64,000 nt of DNA from contig NZ_VOEI01000001.1 in NCBI RefSeq assembly GCF_007846095.1, positions 682,001-746,000 on the forward strand. The letters run 5' to 3'. Source of the stretch: Mucilaginibacter achroorhodeus. Lineage in GTDB: Bacteria > Bacteroidota > Bacteroidia > Sphingobacteriales > Sphingobacteriaceae. The translations under genes and the position numbers were made by a program. Below are positions 7,409-16,310 of the stretch, piece after piece (the stretch's first letter is position 1; every line of letters begins with the position of its first letter). The notes beneath the pieces were generated by a model that did not search any database, had not been told where the DNA came from, and saw only the letters and a program-made list of their open reading frames with translations.

Positions 7409-10000
7409 GTGATAAAATACATCCTTAGCGCTCTACTTTTACTGCTAACCTCAACAGTTTCAGCACAGAAAAAAAAATCTGTTGTTAAGCTGATCTCGTC
7501 AAAAAATAGCCAGTTAGTAAAAATTAACGGCAAGGATGTGGTTAAGGTTTTCCAGGGTGTTTTTACGCAGGATTTTTCTACCATGCGATCAGACAGCGGA
7601 TACTTCTACGCACAGGATAACGCCTTTGATGCATTTGGCAATGTGCATATCACCCAGGGCGATACACTAAACATCTATTCAGATAAACTCAATTACAACG
7701 GCAACACCAAAATAGCTATTCTTACAGATAATGTGCGCATGGTTGATAAAGATGCAATACTTACAACCAATTACCTTACTTATAATACGGCAACACGCAT
7801 AGGAACATATACAGGTGGCGGTAAACTGATAAACAAGGACAATACGCTTACCAGCAAAAACGGCTATTATTTTGCCTACTCGCGCGATTCATATTTCAGG
7901 TACAATGTGGTTTTAGTTACACCGGATGCCCTGATAAAGACCGACACGCTGCGGTACAACACTGGCAGCCGCATTGCTTTCTTTTACGGGCCTACCAACA
8001 TTTACGATACTAAGCAAAAAAAAGATACCCTGTATACGGAGAATGGCACTTACAATACGGCAACGGAGCAAGCTTTTTTTGGTAAGAAGAATCTTTACAA
8101 GCAGGATACCAAGACCTTTACCGGCGACAGCTTATTTTATGATAGGGCACAGGGATATGGCAGGGCTATAAAAAACATCGTGTTTAAGGATAAAAAACAA
8201 AACATGACACTTAAAGGCCAACTGGCCGATTACTATCGCGCTACGGAACGTGTTGTTGTTACGCAAGACCCATATGTGATAATTGTAACAGAGCAGAAAG
8301 ACACTACCCAAACAGATACCACCCCAGTTAAGACCGTCCCAGCAAAAGGATCAAAAGTTTCTTCGAAGGGGCAAACCAATATTATTAAAAACGCAGCCGC
8401 AAACGTGCCAAAGAATGGTTTACCGCTTAAGTCGCTGCCCATCCCAATTCAAGATTCGGTAAAAGCAGATACGGCACGTATAAAGAATACAGTAAAAAGG
8501 GTGGTAACCCAGGCAGGCACCTTAGTAAAAAAGGCAGACCTATTAGCAGCAAAGACTCCTGCTGGTACAATGCCGGTAAAATCGCTGTCTGGCCAAAAAG
8601 CTACTGATACCACCAAGAACAAGACTATCGTGGCGCCACCTCAAAAAATTAAGCGTGATTCGGTATTTATTTCTGCCGATACGCTTGAATCGCAGATGTT
8701 GACCTTTAAGGATTACAAGGCGATGCAGGCCAAACCAGTACGTGATACCACTGCGAAGGCAAAAAAGAAATCTTCCGTTAATAGCAAAACTTTGATGTAT
8801 CTGCCGCCATGGCAACGCAGGGACACTTCTCTTATAATCCATCGCGATTACTTTGCTGCTATGCTTAAGGCCAGAGCGGATTCTGCAGCAGCTAAAGCTG
8901 CAAAAAATAAATCTGTTGCGGCGAGCAAAAACGGTATTACCGGTGCAAACGGCAAGGTTGCCGCAAAGCAGCCGAAAGCAGGTGGCGATGGTAGCGCACC
9001 AAGAGATGATGACGAGGATCTGGATCAGGATCCGCTGTTTTACACACCACCGCTGGAATTAAAAGATACCGCCAGGATACGGATCGTAAAAGCTTATCAC
9101 AACGCTAAGATGTTCAAGTCTGACCTGCAGGCTAAGTCGGATTCAATGTTCTACAGTTATGCAGATTCTACCTTACGCATGTATGTAAACCCGATACTGT
9201 GGGCACAAAACTCACAGCTATCAGGAGATACCATAATGGTGCAAATGAAAAATAAAAAGATGGATAACCTTACCATGTATCCGTCATCGTTTATAGTGAA
9301 CATAGAGGAAGGCGATTCCACGCATTTTAACCAGGTTGCGGGCAAGCGCATGAAGGGGTATTTTCTGAATGATAAGCTCGACAGGATGTTTGTGGTAGGC
9401 AATGCTGAGAGTATCTATTTTAGCCGTGACAGTTTAAAGAAAGTTGACGGTATGCAGCGATCTGTAAGCAGCCGCATGCGGGTTCATTTTAAGAACAACA
9501 AAGCGTCGACCATCGTATTCTTGACAAAGCCGGAACACCGTTATGGCCCACTGTCGAAATTTACAGAAGAAGACAAGGTATTAAAAGGTTTTATCTGGAA
9601 ACCGAAGGAACGCCCTGCATCAAAAGAAGCTATCCTTCCATCCTACCGCCGTAAGATGGAAGCGCGTAATCCAACATCAAAAAAACCTTCTGTTGCTAAA
9701 CCGGGTACTAAGCCAACAGGAACCAGGACATTAGATTCACTACGCAATAAACCAACTTTGAGTGCCCCGGCAACTAACACGTCGGGCAAATCAAAAACAA
9801 CGGTTGGCAAAAGCAACAAGCAGACTGTGCCTACAAATAACACCACCGATAGCGTAAAGGTAAAAGTGCCGGTTAGAATAAACACCGACACTACAAACGT
9901 GGTACCTGCGCCAATACAAAACAGGCAGCGTGAAGATAACACCTCACCACTGGCGCCTAAAAACATTAAGAAGGATACGGTAGTTACAAAGCAGCTTTAG
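7409..10000 (+). CDS. OstA/LptA-like exported protein with long C-terminal extension
   Basis: 863 residues, GTG start chosen because it is the only one giving the signal peptide (MIKYILSALLLLLTSTVSA). The N-terminal part (about residues 30-290) shows repeated beta-jellyroll segments of the OstA/LptA type (DNAFDAFGNVHITQGDTLNIYS, TDNVRMVDKDAILTTNYLTY), the fold that bridges LPS across the periplasm. A Lys/Thr/Pro-rich low-complexity linker (about 300-540) is followed by a second beta-rich region (about 560-730) and another basic, disordered tail. A role in LPS transport or outer-membrane assembly is inferred from the fold. It converges on rdgB with only 2 nt between stops. Confidence 0.8.
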   Translation: MIKYILSALLLLLTSTVSAQKKKSVVKLISSKNSQLVKINGKDVVKVFQGVFTQDFSTMRSDSGYFYAQDNAFDAFGNVHITQGDTLNIYSDKLNYNGNTKIAILTDNVRMVDKDAILTTNYLTYNTATRIGTYTGGGKLINKDNTLTSKNGYYFAYSRDSYFRYNVVLVTPDALIKTDTLRYNTGSRIAFFYGPTNIYDTKQKKDTLYTENGTYNTATEQAFFGKKNLYKQDTKTFTGDSLFYDRAQGYGRAIKNIVFKDKKQNMTLKGQLADYYRATERVVVTQDPYVIIVTEQKDTTQTDTTPVKTVPAKGSKVSSKGQTNIIKNAAANVPKNGLPLKSLPIPIQDSVKADTARIKNTVKRVVTQAGTLVKKADLLAAKTPAGTMPVKSLSGQKATDTTKNKTIVAPPQKIKRDSVFISADTLESQMLTFKDYKAMQAKPVRDTTAKAKKKSSVNSKTLMYLPPWQRRDTSLIIHRDYFAAMLKARADSAAAKAAKNKSVAASKNGITGANGKVAAKQPKAGGDGSAPRDDDEDLDQDPLFYTPPLELKDTARIRIVKAYHNAKMFKSDLQAKSDSMFYSYADSTLRMYVNPILWAQNSQLSGDTIMVQMKNKKMDNLTMYPSSFIVNIEEGDSTHFNQVAGKRMKGYFLNDKLDRMFVVGNAESIYFSRDSLKKVDGMQRSVSSRMRVHFKNNKASTIVFLTKPEHRYGPLSKFTEEDKVLKGFIWKPKERPASKEAILPSYRRKMEARNPTSKKPSVAKPGTKPTGTRTLDSLRNKPTLSAPATNTSGKSKTTVGKSNKQTVPTNNTTDSVKVKVPVRINTDTTNVVPAPIQNRQREDNTSPLAPKNIKKDTVVTKQL

Positions 10001-10002
10001 TT

Positions 10003-10578
10003 TTACTCCTTTAAAAATGCTACCAATTTAGCCACAGCCTGCCCGCGGTGACTAATAGCATTCTTTTCGTCCACGGTCATCTCGGCAAGGGTAATATCGT
10101 AACCATCCGGCTCAAATATCGGGTCGTAACCGAAACCTTTGTTGCCGCTAAGTTCCTGCCTGATGGTACCTTCTAAAACGCCTTCAAAAAAATGCTCGTC
10201 ACCGTTCCATATCAGCGATATAACCGAGCGAAAACGAGCCCTGCGATCTGTTTGGCCGTATAGTTTCTGCAGCACAAGGCTGTTGTTGGCATCATGGTCG
10301 CCATGTTTGCCTGCGTAACGTGCAGAATATATACCGGGCCCACCATTTAAAGCATTTATCTCCAATCCACTATCGTCACCAAAACAATTGAGTCCGTAAT
10401 GCTCAAATATGTAATGGCTCTTAATAGATGCATTTTCGTAGAATGTATGGCCGGTTTCAGCAATATCATCCTGGCAGCCTATTTCATTCAGGGTAACCAG
10501 TTTCAGCTTATCACCTACTTTGGCGGCTACTTCTTCAAGTTTATGTTTATTGTTGGTGGCAAAAACTAACTGTTGCAT
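10003..10578 (-). CDS. rdgB: Non-canonical purine NTP pyrophosphatase (RdgB/HAM1 family)
   Basis: 191 residues. The enzyme hydrolyses dITP, dHAPTP and XTP to monophosphates, keeping deaminated purines out of DNA and RNA. Family signatures are present: TNNKHKLEEV at the N-terminus, DDSGLEINALNGGPGIYSAR in the centre, FGYDPIF, and SHRGQA near the C-terminus. The length is typical. It starts 1 nt after the stop of the upstream 205-residue gene, so the two are coupled. Confidence 0.96.
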   Translation of the reverse strand: MQQLVFATNNKHKLEEVAAKVGDKLKLVTLNEIGCQDDIAETGHTFYENASIKSHYIFEHYGLNCFGDDSGLEINALNGGPGIYSARYAGKHGDHDANNSLVLQKLYGQTDRRARFRSVISLIWNGDEHFFEGVLEGTIRQELSGNKGFGYDPIFEPDGYDITLAEMTVDEKNAISHRGQAVAKLVAFLKE

Positions 10579-10579
10579 A

Positions 10580-11197
10580 TTAAAGCGATTTCATTTGTTC
10601 CCAAAAAGCTTTCTTATTATCGTTACTGCTCATCATTTCATCAAAGCTAAAACTGTACAGTACGTGTATCTTTTTCCCCTGCACGGGTTTATTTAAAGGC
10701 AGGTTTCCTATTCCTTGTGGCAAGGCATCTTCCCCCATGATCAACAACCTCGTGGGATTGTAATGGCTCACTAAATCGGAAAGTTTTACCGGAGCGATAC
10801 TATTTAAATTTTGTATCGCTACATCTTTAAGCGTTAAACCCTTCCTTGCAAGTATGCTTTCCAGTGCAGTTAAGTGCCCGGCAGCTATATATTCTTCATT
10901 AGCGTAGTTTACCAAGATCAAAAACTGTTTTTGATTGCTGCCCAAGTACTTAAATCCGGTGTTTTCCGTTTGTTTAATAGTTTGAACCGCGGCAGGGTTT
11001 GCGGTGGTTTGTTGTTCTGAAACTTTAGGAGTTTGATTATCCGTGAACTCGCCTAAGCTAACGACATCTGGTGATATCGGTAGTTGCGCTTCCTTATCCT
11101 CCGGTGTAATATCGCTTACAGCAAGCCTATCCTGCGGCAGCAGAATCAGATCTTCCTGCAATATAAAGCGGTAGGCTTGTGGATACTCAACTCTCAT
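10580..11197 (-). CDS. Hypothetical protein, possible DNA polymerase III psi-like fold
   Basis: 205 residues, no signal peptide. The N-terminus (MRVEYPQAYRFILQEDLILL) is followed by a Gln/Thr-rich linker to about residue 85 and then a compact alpha/beta domain. The order of elements in that domain (KQFLILVNYANEEY, helix, RLLIMGEDALP, then a C-terminal SNDNKKAFWEQMKSL) resembles the HolD/psi clamp-loader subunit, which ends with a comparable residue-plus-LW helix. This is a pattern resemblance only. It is coupled to rdgB (1-nt gap), which also serves nucleotide or DNA quality. Start ATG at 11195-11197. Confidence 0.6.
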   Translation of the reverse strand: MRVEYPQAYRFILQEDLILLPQDRLAVSDITPEDKEAQLPISPDVVSLGEFTDNQTPKVSEQQTTANPAAVQTIKQTENTGFKYLGSNQKQFLILVNYANEEYIAAGHLTALESILARKGLTLKDVAIQNLNSIAPVKLSDLVSHYNPTRLLIMGEDALPQGIGNLPLNKPVQGKKIHVLYSFSFDEMMSSNDNKKAFWEQMKSL

Positions 11198-11215
11198 ATT
11201 TTAACAAATTTTAAC

Positions 11216-11223
11216 CAAAAATA
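11216..11223 (-). promoter_or_regulatory. Bacteroidetes -7 box upstream of the psi-like gene/rdgB
   Basis: TATTTTTG on the minus strand fits TAnnTTTG and lies 18 nt before the ATG at 11197. It would drive the two-gene unit ending with rdgB. Confidence 0.45.
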
Positions 11224-11349
11224 CCTATTTGGGTTGAAGCTTTATAAGCATATTCGCACAACGGTTCAATTATACATTAATATTGATAAATTTTACCGAA
11301 ATTTGCATACTTACGGAGCCACTCTCCCGCTTTTAGTTTATAACATTAC

Positions 11350-12771
11350 ATGAGAAAATTAGGACTTTCCCTTTTAAATATACTGTTGATTATCACTGTT
11401 GCCAATGCACAGCAAAAACGCACGCTTGATAAAATTGCGGCTGTTGTGGGTAGCAGTATAGTTTTACAATCTGACGTAGAACTACAGTACGCACAATATA
11501 TTGTTAGCGGCCAGCAGCCAAACCCAAGCATTAAATGCCTTATACTGCAAAACCAGCTTACCCAAAAGCTTTTGGCACAACAGGCGGTTATTGATAGTGT
11601 GCAGGTAAAAGATGATGAGGTAGATAACGAGGTAGACAGGCGTATGCGTTCGTTTTTACAACGCGCTGGCGGGCAGGAGCAATTGGAACAGTTCCTGGGC
11701 CGTTCTATCATCCAGTACAAAGATGAGATGCGCCCGGATATAAAAGAGTCTTTAGTGGCCCAGCGTATGCGCGCCAAGATCACTGAAAAGGTAAATGTTA
11801 CGCCTTTAGATGTGAAAAACTATTTTGATAAGATATCTAAAGACAGTATCCCGACTTACAATAAGGAAGTAGAAGTTGGCGAAATCGTTTTCCAACCTAA
11901 ACTTTCAAAAGAAGAGAAAGAATCGGCACGTAAAAAAATAACTGATTTGCGCGAGCGAGTTAAAAAGGGCGAAGATTTTGCAAACCTTGCCAGGATCTAT
12001 TCACAAGATGGGTCTGCACAGCAAGGTGGCGATCTTGGTTTCTTTGACCGCCAGCAAATGGCCAAAGAATTTACCGCCAATGCTTTCAGACTTAAAGCAG
12101 GTGAAATTTCGCCGGTATTTGAAACAGAATTTGGTTTCCACTTCTTGCAGGTGATAGAACGCCGTGGCGAACAGGTACATGCAAGGCACATCATTATTAT
12201 ACCTACTATTACAGAGGCAAGTCTTGACCGTGCACATAGTACTGCAGATAGTGTTTACAAATCATTACTTGCCATGAAGAAACTGGATTTCTCAAGTGCT
12301 GCAGCATTTTACTCGGATGATAAAGAAACCAAGTATAACGGTGGTATGATGTTGAATGCTGAGAACGTACAGACCCGTACAACTTTTATCCCAACCGATA
12401 AACTTGATCCGCAAATTGCGCTTGTGGTTGATACCATGAAAGTGGGTAGCATTTCAAAACCTCAGCTGTTTACTGATCCTCAAACTAATAAAAAGAGCTA
12501 CAAGATACTTTATCTTAAATCAGCCGTTAACGCGCATAAAGCTAACATGGAGCAAGACTTTGCCAAGCTGAAAGATGCAGCTATGAATGATAAGCTTAAT
12601 CGCACTATTGCACAGTGGTTTGAAAAACGCCGTAAAGAAACCTACATCAAAATAGATCCGGGATATCAGACCTGTGACGTGTTGAAAGGATGGCTGCCTG
12701 CAGCATCTGCAAAAACTACAGCAAGTGTTGCTGATGCAACTCCTGCTAACACCGCCACCACCAACAAATAA
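11350..12771 (+). CDS. SurA-like periplasmic peptidylprolyl isomerase
   Basis: 473 residues with a signal peptide (MRKLGLSLLNILLIITVANA). Domain order follows SurA: an N-terminal chaperone region (RTLDKIAAVVGSSIVLQSDV, ending near residue 160), a first parvulin domain (about 175-275; YSQDGSAQQGGDLGFFDR and EFGFHFLQVIERRGE), and a second, more degenerate parvulin-like region (about 280-390; ARHIIII, YSDDKETKYNGGMM). SurA helps outer-membrane beta-barrel proteins mature in the periplasm. The stop TAA is one base from the MoxR start, implying coupled translation. Confidence 0.9.
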   Translation: MRKLGLSLLNILLIITVANAQQKRTLDKIAAVVGSSIVLQSDVELQYAQYIVSGQQPNPSIKCLILQNQLTQKLLAQQAVIDSVQVKDDEVDNEVDRRMRSFLQRAGGQEQLEQFLGRSIIQYKDEMRPDIKESLVAQRMRAKITEKVNVTPLDVKNYFDKISKDSIPTYNKEVEVGEIVFQPKLSKEEKESARKKITDLRERVKKGEDFANLARIYSQDGSAQQGGDLGFFDRQQMAKEFTANAFRLKAGEISPVFETEFGFHFLQVIERRGEQVHARHIIIIPTITEASLDRAHSTADSVYKSLLAMKKLDFSSAAAFYSDDKETKYNGGMMLNAENVQTRTTFIPTDKLDPQIALVVDTMKVGSISKPQLFTDPQTNKKSYKILYLKSAVNAHKANMEQDFAKLKDAAMNDKLNRTIAQWFEKRRKETYIKIDPGYQTCDVLKGWLPAASAKTTASVADATPANTATTNK

Positions 12772-12772
12772 T

Positions 12773-13735
12773 ATGCAATACCGCTCAGAGGTTGAGGCCG
12801 CTGATGCATTGAAAAGTGCTTATCAGGAAATACGTGCCGAAATAAGTAAGGTTATAGTTGGGCAGGATGAGGTGATCAAGTTTGTGCTCATCTCTATCTT
12901 CAGCAACGGCCATTGTCTTTTAGTTGGTGTGCCTGGCCTTGCCAAAACCTTACTGGTGCAAACCGTCGCACAAGTATTAGACCTTGATTTTAAACGCATA
13001 CAATTTACACCCGACCTGATGCCATCTGATATTATCGGATCGGAGATTTTGGGCGAAGACCGCAATTTTAAGTTTATTAAAGGCCCGGTGTTTTCTAATA
13101 TTATATTGGCTGATGAGATAAACCGTACGCCGCCTAAAACCCAGGCCGCACTGCTTGAGGCCATGCAGGAAAAAGCAGTAACAGCCGCTGGCATTACCCA
13201 TACTTTGAGTAAGCCGTTTTTCGTGCTGGCGACCCAAAACCCCATTGAACAGGAAGGCACTTATCCATTACCTGAAGCGCAATTAGACCGCTTTATGTTC
13301 AACGTTACGCTTGGCTACCCTTCATTTAAGGAAGAGCTTGAAGTAGTTAAAAACACCACAGGTACGGTTAAAGCAAGTGTCAACAAAAAGCTTAATGCAG
13401 AGCAGATAACTTATTTTCAGCAACTGGTTAGGAACGTTCCTGTAAGCGATAATGTGCTGGAATACGCCGTGAAACTGGTTGGTAAAACCCGCCCCAACGG
13501 CGAGTTGGCCACACCACAAATAAAACGCCTGCTAAACTGGGGTGCGGGCCCACGGGCGTCACAATTTCTGATACTTGGGGCAAAATGCCATGCTGTTTTA
13601 AACGGTAAATATTCTCCTGATATTGAAGATGTGCGTGCAGTAGCCAAACCTATCTTAAGCCATCGCATAGTTCGTAGCTACCATGCCGAAGCCGATGGCT
13701 TGTCTGCAAATGACATCATTGAGCAGCTATTCTAA
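12773..13735 (+). CDS. MoxR-family AAA+ ATPase
   Basis: 320 residues, cytoplasmic. Walker A is GVPGLAKT near residues 52-59, Walker B ILADEINR, and the sensor region ATQNPIEQEGTYPLPEAQ, all diagnostic of MoxR. MoxR ATPases act as chaperone-like activators, usually with DUF58 and VWA-domain partners encoded next door; here no such partner follows, and the upstream gene is a SurA-like foldase. I start at ATG 12773 (MQYRSE); the frame stays open upstream but only through the overlapping 3' end of the SurA-like gene. Confidence 0.93.
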   Translation: MQYRSEVEAADALKSAYQEIRAEISKVIVGQDEVIKFVLISIFSNGHCLLVGVPGLAKTLLVQTVAQVLDLDFKRIQFTPDLMPSDIIGSEILGEDRNFKFIKGPVFSNIILADEINRTPPKTQAALLEAMQEKAVTAAGITHTLSKPFFVLATQNPIEQEGTYPLPEAQLDRFMFNVTLGYPSFKEELEVVKNTTGTVKASVNKKLNAEQITYFQQLVRNVPVSDNVLEYAVKLVGKTRPNGELATPQIKRLLNWGAGPRASQFLILGAKCHAVLNGKYSPDIEDVRAVAKPILSHRIVRSYHAEADGLSANDIIEQLF

Positions 13736-13759
13736 ATCTTAGCGTTTAAATAACGTTCC

Positions 13760-13797
13760 ATAAAAAAGTCCTGATAAAATTATCAGGACTTTTTTAT
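13760..13797. terminator. Bidirectional intrinsic terminator
   Basis: A perfect 17-bp stem with AAAT loop (core AGTCCTGATA/TATCAGGACT) with A/T-rich flanks lies between converging MoxR (+) and the NTF2-like gene (-), serving both strands. Confidence 0.93.
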
Positions 13798-13814
13798 TTT
13801 ATTTAGTTCAACTA

Positions 13815-14678
13815 TTATTCGATAGTTGAGAATATCTCTAACAACAGATTCCAACGATGATTATCATCAGCTTCCCAAACGCGTACGTAATTGTAGTTGT
13901 TAACAATGTTGCCTTTTTTTATGCGGGCAGTACCGTAAGAGTAAGACAGATCGTTACTGCTTGAGCGGCCTGTATTAACCGTTGTGGCTGTAATATTAAT
14001 AGCCTCGTTGGCAACAAATTTCAAGATCTTGTCAACACCTGTTACCGGCTCAAAACCAGGAAAATAAAAACGTGCCTCCGGGCTTAAAAACTCTTTGTAA
14101 CCAGCCAGTGTAGATAATTCTAATGAATGATTTAAGGTTTGGTCATTTGCAGTAAGTATCTTCTTACCCGCAAACGGGTCTTTACTTGCGGCCTTTTGCT
14201 TTGTTAAGTCAGGCTCTTTGAAGTCAACAGTAGCTTCCTGCTCAGGTTCCGGGTGTTGTTCACCCACATTAATAAGCAATTTGAAAACACCGGTTGTAAG
14301 GTCTTTACGCCAAACAGAAATGTAATCACCATAGATCTTGTCGTCATCGCTTTTACCATTTTGATAAACATAGGGGCCTGCAGTAACACCAAGGTCGCCG
14401 TTAGCTGATATGCGTGCAAATTTTGGTGTAGATGTGAGTTTACCCGGTTGCTTATCAATAGCACCATAGAACTCGGATATCTTTACAAGGTTTGGCCTGA
14501 ACACGATCCCTTCAGGATCAGCAACTGATAAAAAACCTTCTTTTATGCCTTTACGTGCAACACTCTTATTAAAACTTTCTTCGGCGGCAACAACATCGTT
14601 TACAGATACCTTAACTTGCGCAGCAGCGCCAAGAGCAGTTCCGGAAAGTATTAATGCAACCAGTAATGATTTTTTCAT
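13815..14678 (-). CDS. Secreted protein with two NTF2/SnoaL-like domains
   Basis: 287 residues with a signal peptide (MKKSLLVALILSGTALGAAA). The mature part appears to hold two tandem NTF2-like alpha+beta domains of about 125 residues (the DUF4440/SnoaL superfamily): the first from ESFNKSVARKGIKEGFLSV to FKLLINVGEQ, the second from NHSLELSTLAGYKEFLSPEA to RWNLLLEIFSTIE. The repeated pattern of a short helix, a description of exposure (GDYISVWRK and NYNYVRVWE) and a final WNLLLE or FKLLIN strand supports duplication. No catalytic function can be assigned. It lies 93 nt downstream of cysS on the same strand. Confidence 0.75.
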   Translation of the reverse strand: MKKSLLVALILSGTALGAAAQVKVSVNDVVAAEESFNKSVARKGIKEGFLSVADPEGIVFRPNLVKISEFYGAIDKQPGKLTSTPKFARISANGDLGVTAGPYVYQNGKSDDDKIYGDYISVWRKDLTTGVFKLLINVGEQHPEPEQEATVDFKEPDLTKQKAASKDPFAGKKILTANDQTLNHSLELSTLAGYKEFLSPEARFYFPGFEPVTGVDKILKFVANEAINITATTVNTGRSSSNDLSYSYGTARIKKGNIVNNYNYVRVWEADDNHRWNLLLEIFSTIE

Positions 14679-14771
14679 GCTTAGATAGTATAGATTTGAT
14701 AGGGCAAGTTAATATTAATTTAAAACTGATTACATAATATCACCTGTGCCAATTTGTTTTCTTAATTTTTG

Positions 14772-16265
14772 TTAAATTCTTATCCAGTCGGTTGTGCCTT
14801 GTTTGCTATCATTTAACTGAAACCCGATCTGTTTAAGGCCTTCTCTTATTTTATCTGATGTAGCGTAATCCTTATTTGTTTTCGCTTCATTACGCAGCTT
14901 AATTATCAGTTGCATTAGTTCATCAGTATCGCCACCTTCAGTGTCTTCTAATTTTAAACCCAGCACATCAAAAAAGAAAGCGTTATAAGTTTTGCGTAAC
15001 CTGTCAAAAGTTTCTGCACTTATCTCACCCGAATTACGGGTATTGGCCGCATAAGAGTTGATCCACTTTGATAGATTGTTCAAAGCCTCTAACGTTTTAG
15101 GCGAATTAAAATTGTCATTCATGCTGGCATAGCAATCATCACAAAATCCATTGATAGTTTTATCGGTCTCTTCGTCAATTTTCCCAACCTTCTGTTGCTG
15201 TAATGCCGCAAGTTTTTTAGCTGATTCTGCCAGTTTTTTGTAAAAGATCTCGGCAGCATCAATTGCCTCGTTTGAGAAATCAACTGTACTGCGATAACTG
15301 GCCTGCATAAAAAAGAACCGCATCACCATTGGGCTATACCCTTTTCTAAGCAAGGCATGCTCACCGGTAAAAAGCTGGTAAGGTAAAAAACTGTTACCTA
15401 ATGATTTTGACATTTTTTGCCCGTTCACCGTAAGCATGTTGGTATGTACCCAATAGTGCGCAGGCGTTTTTCCGCAGCAAGCAATGTTTTGCGCAATTTC
15501 ATTAGTATGATGAGTAGCCATTAAGTCCATACCACCACCGTGAATGTCAAATTGATGGCCCAGGTATTTATTACTCATTGCAGAACATTCCAGGTGCCAG
15601 CCCGGGAAACCCATTCCCCATGGCGACGGCCATTGCATCAGGTGCTCGGGTTTCGCTTTTATCCAAAGTGCAAAATCGAGCTTACCACGTTTTTCATCCT
15701 GGCCGCCAAGGGTGCGGGTATTGGTCAGCAGGTCTTCCAGTTTACGGCCATTAAGTTCGCCGTAATCATGGGTCTCGCTATATTTCTCTACATCAAAATA
15801 AACAGAACCACCAACTTCATAGGCAAAACCTGCATCCAATATGGTTTTTACCAATTCAATCTGCTCAATAATATGGCCGGTTGCGGTGGGCTCAATGCTT
15901 GGCGGCAGAGTATTAAATATCTCCATTACCTTATGAAAATCTACAGTGTATTTCTGTACGATCTCCATTGGCTCCAGTTGTTCTAATTTAGCTTTTTTGG
16001 ATACTTTGTCTTCACCTTCATCGCTATCGCCTTCCAGGTGACCAGCATCAGTTATATTGCGTACATAACGCACCTTATAGCCCAGGTGCAATAAATAACG
16101 GTAGATAAGATCGAAAGAAATAAATGTGCGACAGTTGCCCAAATGCACGTCGCTATATACAGTAGGCCCGCAAACATACATGCCAACGTGGCCTGGATTA
16201 AGCGGGATAAATTCTTCTTTGGTACGTGTTAACGAGTTGTAAACAAACAGTTTTTGTTCCGTCAT
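14772..16265 (-). CDS. cysS: Cysteinyl-tRNA synthetase
   Basis: 497 residues, standard size for a class I CysRS. The zinc/cysteine-binding start VCGPTVYSDVHLGNCRTF is at about residues 31-48 with Cys32, and the HIGH motif is present as HLGN (41-44). The family segment FPGWHLECSAMS supplies zinc-binding Cys and His residues, and VNGQKMSKSLGN carries the KMSKS loop near residue 280. The C-terminal helical anticodon region is complete. A TAAGTTTG box sits 5 nt before the ATG. The enzyme charges tRNA-Cys. Confidence 0.97.
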   Translation of the reverse strand: MTEQKLFVYNSLTRTKEEFIPLNPGHVGMYVCGPTVYSDVHLGNCRTFISFDLIYRYLLHLGYKVRYVRNITDAGHLEGDSDEGEDKVSKKAKLEQLEPMEIVQKYTVDFHKVMEIFNTLPPSIEPTATGHIIEQIELVKTILDAGFAYEVGGSVYFDVEKYSETHDYGELNGRKLEDLLTNTRTLGGQDEKRGKLDFALWIKAKPEHLMQWPSPWGMGFPGWHLECSAMSNKYLGHQFDIHGGGMDLMATHHTNEIAQNIACCGKTPAHYWVHTNMLTVNGQKMSKSLGNSFLPYQLFTGEHALLRKGYSPMVMRFFFMQASYRSTVDFSNEAIDAAEIFYKKLAESAKKLAALQQQKVGKIDEETDKTINGFCDDCYASMNDNFNSPKTLEALNNLSKWINSYAANTRNSGEISAETFDRLRKTYNAFFFDVLGLKLEDTEGGDTDELMQLIIKLRNEAKTNKDYATSDKIREGLKQIGFQLNDSKQGTTDWIRI

Positions 16266-16270
16266 GAGGG

Positions 16271-16278
16271 CAAACTTA
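16271..16278 (-). promoter_or_regulatory. Bacteroidetes -7 box abutting cysS
   Basis: TAAGTTTG on the minus strand matches TAnnTTTG and ends 5 nt before the cysS ATG, predicting a leaderless or nearly leaderless mRNA. No -33 TTTG at the usual distance is evident. Confidence 0.5.
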
Positions 16279-16310
16279 CAATTTTACGCGCTGAGTTTAT
16301 TTGGCTGTTT

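Noticed and set aside
11346..11783. 145-codon minus-strand open frame over the SurA-like gene
   Set aside because: Fully antisense to a convincing SurA-like gene, no recognisable protein features; a shadow of its codon use. The same applies to other long antisense frames at 12823-13260, 31474-31968, 39852-40298 and 46534-47097.
14746..14752. Third TTGGCAC on the minus strand, upstream of the NTF2-like gene
   Set aside because: The -24 part is present, but the -12 position reads ATAT instead of TTGC, so I do not call a sigma-54 promoter.
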